A stretch of 5,133 nucleotides of DNA from Bacillota bacterium. GTDB taxonomy: Bacteria; Bacillota; Desulfotomaculia; Desulfotomaculales; Desulfallaceae. The DNA lies in NCBI GenBank assembly GCA_009781965.1, contig WQUS01000169.1, positions 1 to 5,133 on the forward strand. The letters run 5' to 3'. The notes beneath the pieces are model-generated. The model was not told the origin of the DNA and made no database searches. It saw only the letters and a program-made list of their open reading frames with translations. Each line of letters begins with the position of its first letter. Positions within the stretch are counted from its first letter, which is position 1. The position numbers and the translations under genes are program-made. Shown one piece after another: positions 1 to 4,779 of the stretch.

Positions 1-843
1 CGCTGTGCGCTGCTGCCCCTGTGACCCATAAATACGGGCGTCGCTGCCGTTAATGAAAAAGCCGACGTCATCCTTATGTATACCTACCGAGGTACTGCCT
101 TGGGCAATATCCCTCTCCAAGCTTTTTCTTAATTTGTCCGCCCATTCCGTTTGGGACACGTTGGCTTTATAAAATAAGCCCAGTTCCTCCCGCCCGTTGG
201 TAACGCTCCTGTGGATTTCTCCGGCCCAAACATTTAAACGCTCAATAAAAGACTGGCGAAGCGTTTCAATCCGGCCGCCGTGCTCAATAAGCTTTTCATC
301 CCAAACTGCCAGCGTCGGCAGCAGTTCACGGTTTTTATACAGGCTTTTCAGCAGATTATTCCTTTGTTTTAACACACGAAAGTATTGCTGAAGCTCATAA
401 TAATACACAGGGTTTAGCTGGCAAAGCTCCAAATCCACAAAACGCCTGCGCTCCGCCGGGCCGGATTTAATCAGCTGTAAATCCTCGGGTGAAAACATGA
501 CAACCAGCAGCGTGCCAAACAGCTGGCTTAGTTTTTTGATCGGTATGCCGTTTACCGCCATCCCCTTTTTATCGTCCCGTTTCAGATGAACGTCAATTCT
601 ATCTTCATAACTGCCGTTATGCACCATCAGGCGCACGTGCGCTTCCTCACTTTGGAACTGAATCAGCTCCCTATCCGTATTGGTACGGTTGGAGTGCCCT
701 GTGGCGCCAATATAAATGGATTCCAAAAAATTGGTCTTTCCCTGCGCGTTTTGGCCAACCAGCACGTTTAAGCCGCTGCTTAATGTTACGTTGGCGCTTT
801 CGTAATTACGATAATTTTTCAATGATACATTTTTAACATACAT
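1..843 (-). CDS. recF: DNA replication/repair protein RecF, N-terminal 281 residues (partial at window edge)
   Basis: RecF is an SMC-like ABC ATPase. It binds gapped DNA and, with RecO and RecR, helps load RecA at stalled or damaged forks. The N-terminus MYVKNVSLKNYRNY is typical of the family. The Walker A motif GQNAQGKT is at residues 30-37, followed by a family-typical LESIYIGATGHSNRT block at 40-54. A SPEDLQLIKSGPAERRRF block lies in the middle. The ABC signature (YGSQGQQRTA) is at residues 272-281, exactly at the window edge. RecF is usually about 360-370 residues, so roughly 80-90 residues with Walker B are off-window. I read the frame codon by codon and found no stop or frameshift. The ATG at 843 is chosen because family similarity begins there. 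Its ribosome-binding site is weak (a GAG about 12 bases upstream). The frame stays open to a stop at 916-918 without another ATG. The gene follows dnaN in the same direction after a 247-base gap. Confidence 0.98.
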   Translation of the reverse strand, partial: MYVKNVSLKNYRNYESANVTLSSGLNVLVGQNAQGKTNFLESIYIGATGHSNRTNTDRELIQFQSEEAHVRLMVHNGSYEDRIDVHLKRDDKKGMAVNGIPIKKLSQLFGTLLVVMFSPEDLQLIKSGPAERRRFVDLELCQLNPVYYYELQQYFRVLKQRNNLLKSLYKNRELLPTLAVWDEKLIEHGGRIETLRQSFIERLNVWAGEIHRSVTNGREELGLFYKANVSQTEWADKLRKSLERDIAQGSTSVGIHKDDVGFFINGSDARIYGSQGQQRTA

Positions 844-936
844 GGGGTTGTCACGCTCAATTTTAGGGGCTTCATCATAAATTAATCTTTGACAAAAAAA
901 TGAAAAATTAAACAATCAGTATTATTTTAACATGAG

Positions 937-970
937 TTCGACGAAGTCGAAGCAGCCGCTTTAGCGGCTG
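937..970. repeat. two adjacent perfect inverted repeats
   Basis: TTCGAC-GAA-GTCGAA (937-951) is a 6-bp stem with a 3-base loop. Sharing its last base region is CAGCCGCT-TT-AGCGGCTG (953-960 and 963-970), an 8-bp stem with a 2-base loop. Both arms are perfect. Neither is followed by a T-run on either strand, so they are not canonical terminators. They could be RNA-stability hairpins between dnaN and recF or part of a small repeat element. Confidence 0.75.
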
Positions 971-975
971 AAATC

Positions 976-1013
976 GCGCGACAATTTCTATGTTATTTTC
1001 ACGGGCGTCGCGC
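976..1013. repeat. inverted repeat with long loop
   Basis: GCGCGAC at 976-982 is the exact reverse complement of GTCGCGC at 1007-1013, separated by 24 mostly AT-rich bases. It lies between the 937-970 palindromes and the tandem hairpin units near dnaN, so the whole 937-1090 block may be one element. Confidence 0.6.
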
Positions 1014-1018
1014 AAAGT

Positions 1019-1090
1019 AAACAGGTTTAATGCCTCGCAACTGAAGCTGCGGGTAGTAAACCGATGCCCCCCAGCTTGCTGCGGGGTAGT
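1019..1090 (-). repeat. tandem pair of degenerate hairpin units after dnaN
   Basis: On the minus strand two units follow each other. Unit 1 (1090-1058) begins ACTACCCCGCAGC and has GGGGGGCAT and then GGTTT. Unit 2 (1057-1019) begins ACTACCCGCAGC and has GAGGCAT and ends TGTTT. Each contains a hairpin. The first is CCCC.CAGC/GCTG.GGGG (1067-1086, one C-C mismatch). The second is CC.CGCA/TGCG.GG (1033-1053, one bulge). The first unit starts directly after the dnaN stop codon. The layout resembles small REP-like repetitive elements, but one locus cannot prove mobility. Confidence 0.6.
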
Positions 1091-2209
1091 TCACTTCAAG
1101 CGAAGCGGCAAAATCAAATACTTGTAGTTTCCTTCCGCTACCGGCTGAATGATACAGGGGCTTAAAGCGGTCGTAAAAATCATCGTCACTTCGTCGTCCT
1201 CAATCACCTTTAGCACATCTATCCAGTATTTGGGGTTAAACGCAATTTCCAGGTCGTTACCGTCGATATCCACGGCGATTTCATCCGTAAACGAACCCAT
1301 TTGAGTTTTGGAATCAATGCTCAGCATATCCTTGTGCAAACTCAGCTTTACCGGCTCTTTTTTGGATTCTTTGGAGATCAAGCTGGCTCTTTCCAGTGAA
1401 GACAGGAGTAACTGGCGGTTGGCCAACACCTTGGTGGTGTAATCGCTGTTCAACACCTGGTTATATTTGATAAAATCCCCTTCCAACAAGCGGGAAACCA
1501 TTGTAAACTTCTTCATCTCAAACATAGCGTGCCGTTCTGTCACGTAAATACACAGATTTTCGTCGCTGTCTGTCGGTATAATACGGCTAATTTCGTGGAG
1601 CGTTTTGGCAGGCACAACGACAGATGTATTTGCGTTTTTCCCTTCCAGTTCATGCTTTACATAAGATACCCGGAACCCGTCTACTGCCACCAAGTCCATA
1701 GTATTGTTTTGGATGGACATGAGCTGGCCGGTCAAAATAGGCTTAGTATCATCCATTGATACACTGAAAATTGTTTGTCTGATCATGTTTTTAAATAATG
1801 ACGCGGAAATTTCATACGCCTGATTTTTATCCACCTGGGGCAGTTGGGGAAATTCCTCACCGTTTAACCCGAGTATGGTAAATTCTGTACGGCCGCTGTA
1901 TATCCGGGTGATATTATTTTCATCCGCTTCAATGTACACCGCGTCGTCCGGAAGCCTGCGTACAATATCAGCAAAAAGCTTGGCATCCAGCGCTACTGTA
2001 CCGCCTGTTTCAACATCCGACGGTATCATCGCGGTAACGATTCCCATTTCCAGGTCATTGGCGATTAACGAAATGCCGCTGTCCTCGTCCGCTATTAACA
2101 ATATACACTCCAGTATGGGCAGAGTTGTCCGGGAGGAAGCCATACGTGATACGTAATTGATATTTTCCATCAACATTTCTTTCGAACATGTAACCGCTAG
2201 CTTTTTCAT
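1091..2209 (-). CDS. dnaN: DNA polymerase III subunit beta (sliding clamp)
   Basis: DnaN forms the dimeric ring that encircles DNA and tethers the replicative polymerase. The protein is 372 residues, the usual length, and has the three repeated clamp domains of about 120 residues each. Recognisable blocks are PILE at 31-34 in domain I, VAVDGFRV at 174-181 (the VATDGHR region of Escherichia coli), and SRLLEGDFIKYNQVL at 239-253. NPKYWIDVL is at 325-333 in domain III. The C-terminal YLILPLRL (364-371) forms part of the hydrophobic cleft that binds clamp-interacting peptides. The start at 2209 is chosen because MKKLAVTCSKEM aligns with family N-termini and an AGGAG (2218-2222) lies 8 bases upstream. 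A longer in-frame ATG at 2269 would add 20 unrelated residues and lacks this support. dnaN lies downstream of dnaA, separated by the origin unit, and may have its own promoter there. Confidence 0.99.
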   Translation of the reverse strand: MKKLAVTCSKEMLMENINYVSRMASSRTTLPILECILLIADEDSGISLIANDLEMGIVTAMIPSDVETGGTVALDAKLFADIVRRLPDDAVYIEADENNITRIYSGRTEFTILGLNGEEFPQLPQVDKNQAYEISASLFKNMIRQTIFSVSMDDTKPILTGQLMSIQNNTMDLVAVDGFRVSYVKHELEGKNANTSVVVPAKTLHEISRIIPTDSDENLCIYVTERHAMFEMKKFTMVSRLLEGDFIKYNQVLNSDYTTKVLANRQLLLSSLERASLISKESKKEPVKLSLHKDMLSIDSKTQMGSFTDEIAVDIDGNDLEIAFNPKYWIDVLKVIEDDEVTMIFTTALSPCIIQPVAEGNYKYLILPLRLK

Positions 2210-2217
2210 TATGAACG

Positions 2218-2222
2218 CTCCT
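2218..2222 (-). promoter_or_regulatory. dnaN ribosome-binding site
   Basis: AGGAG on the minus strand, 8 bases before the ATG at 2209. It decides the dnaN start against the upstream in-frame ATG at 2269. Confidence 0.85.
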
Positions 2223-2259
2223 ATCGTTGAGGCGCCGCCGGCCAAATCCACCGGCTCGC

Positions 2260-2268
2260 TTTTCCACA
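2260..2268 (+). promoter_or_regulatory. DnaA box on the dnaN side of the AT-rich tract
   Basis: TTTTCCACA differs from the TTATCCACA consensus by one base. It lies between the AT tract (2276-2297) and dnaN and faces opposite to the pair at 2318-2334, so the putative melting site has a box on each side. Confidence 0.55.
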
Positions 2269-2275
2269 TCGGTTG

Positions 2276-2297
2276 TTATATATTATATATGTTTTTA
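2276..2297. other. AT-rich DNA unwinding tract
   Basis: Bases 2276-2290 are exclusively A/T, and one G at 2291 is followed by TTTTTA. The tract directly abuts the TAG trinucleotide run, which is the arrangement expected for the first-melting segment of a bacterial origin. On the minus strand it also contains TATAAT-like hexamers, but no suitable -35 sits upstream of them. Confidence 0.75.
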
Positions 2298-2313
2298 GTA
2301 GTCGTAGTAGTAG
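2296..2313 (+). promoter_or_regulatory. DnaA-trio element (TAG repeats)
   Basis: The plus strand reads TAG TAG TCG TAG TAG TAG, six trinucleotides with one substitution. Read 3'-to-5' away from the adjacent DnaA boxes this is GAT-GAT-GAT-GCT-GAT-GAT. That is the 3'-GAT-5' repeat described as the DnaA-trio, where a DnaA filament engages one strand during origin opening. It sits between a short G-rich spacer (GGAG, 2314-2317) with two DnaA boxes and the AT-rich tract, the expected order of the basal unwinding system. Confidence 0.85.
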
Positions 2314-2317
2314 GGAG

Positions 2318-2334
2318 TGTGAATATGTGTATAA
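2318..2334 (-). promoter_or_regulatory. paired DnaA boxes flanking the DnaA-trio
   Basis: On the minus strand TTATACACA (2334-2326) and ATATTCACA (2326-2318) abut and share one base. Each is one or two changes from TTATCCACA. They are 4 bases from the TAG run and would be the nucleation sites for DnaA filament growth into the trio. The first also overlaps the -10 region of a putative dnaN promoter. Confidence 0.75.
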
Positions 2335-2358
2335 GGCCCGTAATGGTTGTTTTGTCAA
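2328..2358 (-). promoter_or_regulatory. putative dnaN promoter inside oriC
   Basis: A perfect TTGACA (-35) lies on the minus strand at 2358-2353. TTATAC (2334-2329, spacer 18) or TATACA (2333-2328, spacer 19) could be the -10. Spacing is longer than the optimal 17 and the -10 is imperfect. Transcription would start near 2320, pass through the trio and AT tract, and give dnaN a leader of about 110 bases. dnaN may also be read from the dnaA promoter, because no terminator follows dnaA. Confidence 0.4.
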
Positions 2359-2391
2359 TACATTTGGATACTGAAAACTCTGTGAACAAGC

Positions 2392-2400
2392 TGTTGATAT
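2392..2400 (-). promoter_or_regulatory. DnaA box-like site
   Basis: ATATCAACA on the minus strand, two changes from TTATCCACA. It is the innermost minus-strand site, 10 bases from the plus-strand TTATCAACA at 2410. Confidence 0.45.
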
Positions 2401-2409
2401 CTGGCGGCT

Positions 2410-2427
2410 TTATCAACAGTATCCACA
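2410..2427 (+). promoter_or_regulatory. two abutting DnaA boxes
   Basis: TTATCAACA (2410-2418) is followed without spacer by GTATCCACA (2419-2427). Each has one mismatch to the consensus and both have the same orientation. Confidence 0.7.
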
Positions 2428-2459
2428 AGCGCCTTTTGTTTGGTAAAACAGATACAAAC

Positions 2460-2468
2460 ATATCAACA
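2460..2468 (+). promoter_or_regulatory. DnaA box-like site with GCGCC extension
   Basis: ATATCAACA, followed by GGCGCC. The 14 bases at 2461-2474 match 2420-2433 at 12 positions, so box plus GC extension is repeated 41 bp apart. Confidence 0.5.
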
Positions 2469-2490
2469 GGCGCCCACAGTATTTTACGAC

Positions 2491-2511
2491 TTATCCACAT
2501 AGTTATCCACA
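2491..2511 (+). promoter_or_regulatory. two perfect consensus DnaA boxes
   Basis: TTATCCACA occurs at 2491-2499 and again at 2503-2511, in the same orientation with a 3-base TAG linker. Both match the consensus exactly and are likely the highest-affinity sites of this unit. They lie just 3' of dnaA, whose stop codon ends at 2533. Confidence 0.9.
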
Positions 2512-2532
2512 ATATATATAAACAGATGATGA

Positions 2533-3894
2533 TCAAGCCTCTCCCTTGATTTTTTTCTCCAGTTCAATCAGCGTCAGGCGCAGGGTAATATCCCGTTCCG
2601 ATTCATCGGAAATTTTATCACAGCCGTGGATAATGGTGGTATGATCCCGCCCGCCAAAGAGCTGGCCAAGCTGTGGCAGGGATTTGTCCACCAGTTTACG
2701 GGAAAGGTACATGGCTACCTGGCGGGGGTAGGTCAGTTTTTGGGTTCTCTTTTTACTGCGCAGCTCTTCGGCGGTAATATTGTAGTGATTGGATACTACC
2801 TCCTGTATATACTCCACAGAAACTTCTCTTTTTTCCGTTTCATAAATCATATCGCGAAGGGCCTGCTCCGCCAGGTCGGTATTGACTACCTGCTTGGTAA
2901 GTTTGGCATAGGCGGCTACCTTGTTTAAGGCGCCTTCCAACTCACGGATGTTAGAGACAATATTTTTAGCGATAAACTGTATCACTTCATTGGAAACATC
3001 CATATGGTCCATTTCGGCCTTTTTTTCCAGTATTGCGGCTCGGGTTTCAAAATCCGGCAGTGTAATGTCGACGATTAAACCGCACCCAAAACGGGACCGG
3101 AGCCTGTCCTCCAATGTTTTAATTTCTTTGGGCGGCTGGTCGCTGGATATAACGATTTGTTTATTGGCATCGTACAGCGTGTTGAAGGTATGGAAGAATT
3201 CTTCCTGCGTACCTTCCTTATCGGACAAAAACTGGATATCGTCAATCAACAGTACATCGATATCCCGGTATTTATTGCGAAACTCCTGATTTTTTCTTTC
3301 TTTAATAGAGGTAATCAATTCGTTTGTAAAGGTTTCGGTGGACGCGTAAAGCACTCGTTTTTCCGGATCCTGCTCCAGAACATAATTGCCGATGGATTGC
3401 ATAAGGTGTGTTTTGCCCAGGCCCACGCCGCCGTATAAAAATAAGGGGTTGTAGGTAGTGCGGCCAGGCGCTTCCGCTACTGCCACCGCGGCCGCGTACG
3501 CAAGCTCGTTACTCTTGCCCCGCACAAAGGTTTCAAACACATATTTGGACTTTAAATTGCTTTGGTTTAAAAGATCGATGTGATCTTTTTTGGCTTTGCG
3601 CTTTTTAGGGTCCATATCCTCCGGTGAAACTACCTTAACTTCAATATCCTGTTCCATTACGGCTTTCAGGCCGTTGGTGATATCATAGAGGTACCGTTGC
3701 ATAATGGTAGTTTTAAAAAAATCCTCCTGGGTTTTCAGTATAATCAGATTGCCTTCCCTATAGAGCGGTTCCAGCGTTTTAATCCACGTGTCATAAACAA
3801 CATCGGTAAATGCATTTTGCAGCAGCACCAAAGCCTCCGACCAATAGGAAGAGAGAGACGGTTCCGTTGGGCGGTTTACTTTTTCTGGTTGCAT
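2533..3894 (-). CDS. dnaA: chromosomal replication initiator protein DnaA
   Basis: DnaA is the AAA+ ATPase that binds DnaA boxes, oligomerises when ATP-bound and opens the origin for helicase loading. The protein is 453 residues, a normal length. Domain I (about 1-85) starts with the family-typical SYWSEALVLLQ stretch, followed by a short linker (about 88-115). The AAA+ core has Walker A GGVGLGKTH at 155-163, Walker B LLIDDI at 215-220, sensor 1 ISSDQPP at 249-255, the box VII arginine-finger region RLRSRFGCGL at 264-273, and sensor 2 NIRELEGALN at 315-324. Domain IV has the DNA-binding signature around GRDHTTIIHGCDKI (415-428). A Gly stands where Ala or Ser is usual after IIH. The start at 3894 is chosen for the strong AGGAGG at 3903-3908, 8 bases upstream. 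An in-frame ATG at 3969 would add 25 unrelated residues. Box clusters on both sides suggest DnaA autoregulation. Confidence 0.99.
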   Translation of the reverse strand: MQPEKVNRPTEPSLSSYWSEALVLLQNAFTDVVYDTWIKTLEPLYREGNLIILKTQEDFFKTTIMQRYLYDITNGLKAVMEQDIEVKVVSPEDMDPKKRKAKKDHIDLLNQSNLKSKYVFETFVRGKSNELAYAAAVAVAEAPGRTTYNPLFLYGGVGLGKTHLMQSIGNYVLEQDPEKRVLYASTETFTNELITSIKERKNQEFRNKYRDIDVLLIDDIQFLSDKEGTQEEFFHTFNTLYDANKQIVISSDQPPKEIKTLEDRLRSRFGCGLIVDITLPDFETRAAILEKKAEMDHMDVSNEVIQFIAKNIVSNIRELEGALNKVAAYAKLTKQVVNTDLAEQALRDMIYETEKREVSVEYIQEVVSNHYNITAEELRSKKRTQKLTYPRQVAMYLSRKLVDKSLPQLGQLFGGRDHTTIIHGCDKISDESERDITLRLTLIELEKKIKGEA

Positions 3895-3902
3895 CTGGTA
3901 TT

Positions 3903-3908
3903 CCTCCT
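3903..3908 (-). promoter_or_regulatory. dnaA ribosome-binding site
   Basis: TAAGGAGGAA on the minus strand contains a full AGGAGG 8 bases before the ATG at 3894. It decides this start over the in-frame ATG at 3969. Confidence 0.92.
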
Positions 3909-3960
3909 TAAAATTAAAGCACAGGCTTGGTGCATAGTGATGCAGGGTTAAAAAAGCAAC

Positions 3961-4006
3961 AAAAAACAAGCCGATTTATAAACTGCGCGTAAACCGTGCT
4001 TTTTTT
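3961..4006. terminator. bidirectional terminator-like hairpin in the dnaA leader
   Basis: Arms 3968-3978 (AAGCCGATTTA) and 3990-4001 (TAAACCGTGCTT) pair over 11 positions with one bulged base and an 11-base loop. The minus-strand RNA uses a G-U pair where the plus strand has an A-C mismatch, so the stem is better in the dnaA direction. A run of A at 3961-3966 gives minus-strand RNA a 3' U-run after one G. The seven T at 4000-4006 give the plus-strand RNA one, so either direction could terminate. It ends 72 bases before dnaA. A dnaA promoter upstream of it would make it an attenuator; a promoter downstream would make it an insulator. Confidence 0.55.
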
Positions 4007-4144
4007 GTACTTAACGGGTGCTAACCGACATAAATTCCATCGTATTTATAAAGTCTTAAATAATAATGAAAGCATATATGTACGTATTAATGTATTCTGC
4101 ATGTCGTTTACTTTATAGCTTAGATAGACGAAGAAATAAACACC

Positions 4145-4165
4145 TGTCGATAAGTGTTGTCCACA
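4145..4165. promoter_or_regulatory. two convergent DnaA boxes
   Basis: TTATCGACA lies on the minus strand (4153-4145) and TTGTCCACA on the plus strand (4157-4165). Each has one mismatch to TTATCCACA. They are separated by 3 bases and start the upstream cluster. Confidence 0.6.
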
Positions 4166-4210
4166 AGCCAAAACCTGAAAATGCAGGTCAAAAACAGTGG
4201 AGACAAAAAG

Positions 4211-4243
4211 TTTTACACATAGTTATCAACAGATTGTGAATAA
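4211..4243. promoter_or_regulatory. three DnaA boxes of the upstream cluster
   Basis: TTTTACACA (4211-4219, plus), TTATCAACA (4223-4231, plus) and TTATTCACA on the minus strand (4243-4235). The first two have the same 3-base TAG linker and spacing as the consensus pair at 2491-2511, so a two-box module is shared by both origin units. Confidence 0.7.
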
Positions 4244-4274
4244 ACTACGTGGCAAATCAGCTAAAGGCGACAAC

Positions 4275-4283
4275 TTATCCACA
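4275..4283 (+). promoter_or_regulatory. perfect consensus DnaA box
   Basis: TTATCCACA exactly. It is the only perfect box in the dnaA-rpmH unit and lies 72 bases upstream of the rpmH -35 hexamer. Confidence 0.85.
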
Positions 4284-4354
4284 GCTTTTTCTAATCATAA
4301 CAAAAATGAGGGCAATAATCAATCTCTGTTTTTGGTTTGGTCAAAATAAAAAAC

Positions 4355-4383
4355 TTGACGCGGAAAATAGAATCGAATATAAT
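4355..4383 (+). promoter_or_regulatory. sigma-A type promoter for rpmH(-rnpA)
   Basis: TTGACG (4355-4360) and a perfect TATAAT (4378-4383) are separated by exactly 17 bases. Only the last base of the -35 differs from consensus. The predicted start near 4390 gives a leader of about 130 bases before rpmH. It is the strongest promoter I can see in the window, as expected for a ribosomal protein gene. Confidence 0.9.
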
Positions 4384-4519
4384 AGCGCTAATGCTTGCGC
4401 CTATGGCGGATTTGACGGATATGGCCTTTTGCTTTGCTCTATTGCCCGGGCGGTAAGGCTGTGTTCATGCTTAACACGCGCTTTGGCAAGAATACGTTAC
4501 ATGCTAGGAGGTGTATCCG

Positions 4520-4654
4520 ATGAAGATGACATATCAACCCAAAACAAGACAAAGAAGCCGGGAACACGGATTTCGCAAAAGGATGTCTACGGCGAACGGC
4601 CGAAAGGTATTGTATAGAAGGCGTAAAAAAGGAAGAAAGGTATTGTCTGCATAA
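4520..4654 (+). CDS. rpmH: 50S ribosomal protein L34
   Basis: L34 is a small, very basic protein of the large ribosomal subunit. The gene encodes 44 residues, the normal length. The protein begins MKMTYQPKTRQRSREHGFRK, continues through RMSTANGRKVL and ends KGRKVLSA, matching L34 almost throughout. Family members usually begin MKRTYQPK, so Met at position 3 is a small departure. AGGAGG at 4506-4511 lies 8 bases before the ATG at 4520 and favours it over the ATG at 4526. The gene follows a near-consensus promoter and a long leader. It is divergent from dnaA and precedes rnpA by 125 bases, the conserved rpmH-rnpA arrangement of most bacteria. Confidence 0.98.
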   Translation: MKMTYQPKTRQRSREHGFRKRMSTANGRKVLYRRRKKGRKVLSA

Positions 4655-4695
4655 CCTGTCTTCCTATAGTTTACTTTTATATGTTCTACTGTAAT

Positions 4696-4718
4696 AAAGG
4701 CCGCGTAAGTGGCCTTTT
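4696..4718 (+). terminator. rpmH-rnpA intergenic hairpin (possible partial terminator)
   Basis: AAAGGCC (4696-4702) pairs with GGCCTTT (4711-4717). An inner G-U and C-G pair extend the stem to 9 bp, closing a GTAA (GNRA-type) tetraloop. It is followed by TGTGTT, a weak U-tract, so termination is probably incomplete. A partial terminator here would keep L34 message in excess over rnpA. An RNA-processing or stability role is the alternative. Confidence 0.5.
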
Positions 4719-4779
4719 GTGTTAGGCGGCGCTTTTAGCTCGCCGATTTGCGGGCAAGCTGTAAAGGTGAGGACCGGGC

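Larger units (their letters stand above)
844..1090. other. recF-dnaN intergenic gap, hairpin-rich, no gene
   Basis: I see no coding sequence here on either strand. In many Bacillota this interval carries a short S4-domain RNA-binding gene (yaaA/rlbA type) between dnaN and recF. No frame here gives such a protein. The dnaN-proximal part (about 931-1090) is GC-richer and packed with inverted repeats. The recF-proximal part (about 844-930) is AT-rich with an A-run at 894-900. It could hold a recF promoter on the minus strand, but I found no convincing -35/-10 pair. No hairpin here is followed by a clear T-run in the minus direction, so read-through from dnaN into recF remains possible. Confidence 0.7.
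2210..2532. other. oriC: oriC, dnaA-dnaN intergenic unit with unwinding site
   Basis: This 323-base non-coding stretch contains an AT-only tract next to a trinucleotide TAG run, immediately flanked by DnaA-box-like 9-mers. Six further boxes run toward dnaA. In Bacillus subtilis the equivalent dnaA-dnaN interval holds the unwinding element and the DnaA-trio, so by position and content this is the expected melting site. Box-like sequences seen on the plus strand are at 2260, 2410, 2419, 2460, 2491 and 2503. On the minus strand they are at 2318-2326, 2326-2334 and 2392-2400. Weaker two-mismatch candidates are at 2363-2371 and 2381-2389. Short open frames across it on both strands show no protein character. 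Confidence 0.93.
3895..4519. other. dnaA-rpmH intergenic region (second origin unit and divergent promoters)
   Basis: No gene is visible in these 625 bases. From dnaA outward it holds the dnaA leader with a terminator-like hairpin (3961-4006), then an AT-rich stretch (about 4008-4140) in which I see only weak promoter-like hexamers on the minus strand (TATAAA-type -10s without good -35s). The DnaA-box cluster follows at 4145-4283, then the rpmH promoter (4355-4383) and its leader. This matches the upstream half of the bipartite Bacillus-type origin. A weak candidate for dnaA is TTGCTT, 17 bases, TATGCA (about 3932-3960, minus), but I am not confident in it. Confidence 0.8.

Noticed and set aside
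844..915. Extension of recF upstream to a TTG at 915-913
   Set aside because: No ribosome-binding site precedes the TTG, and the added 24 residues (rich in Phe from the A/T tract) do not resemble the RecF N-terminus, which starts at 843.
2055..2267. Minus-strand open frame of 70 codons overlapping the dnaN start, and other plus-strand frames inside dnaN and dnaA
   Set aside because: They are shadows of strongly conserved genes read in other frames.
2157..2549. Plus-strand open frame of 130 codons across the dnaA-dnaN gap, and a minus-strand one at 2276-2536
   Set aside because: Both consist mainly of DnaA boxes, TAG repeats and AT-rich DNA. Neither has a ribosome-binding site or protein-like composition.
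4173..4188. Small inverted repeat ACCTG/CAGGT within the upstream DnaA-box cluster
   Set aside because: A 5-bp stem with a 6-base loop is expected by chance in a stretch of this length, and there is no T-run or conserved context.
4249..4617. Plus-strand open frame of 122 codons overlapping rpmH
   Set aside because: It runs through a DnaA box, the rpmH promoter and leader, then out of frame through rpmH. Its sequence resembles no known family and rpmH explains the coding signal.
4669..4696. Possible separate rnpA promoter (TTTACT, 16 bases, TAATAA)
   Set aside because: Both hexamers are poor matches and the predicted start would fall in the intergenic hairpin.
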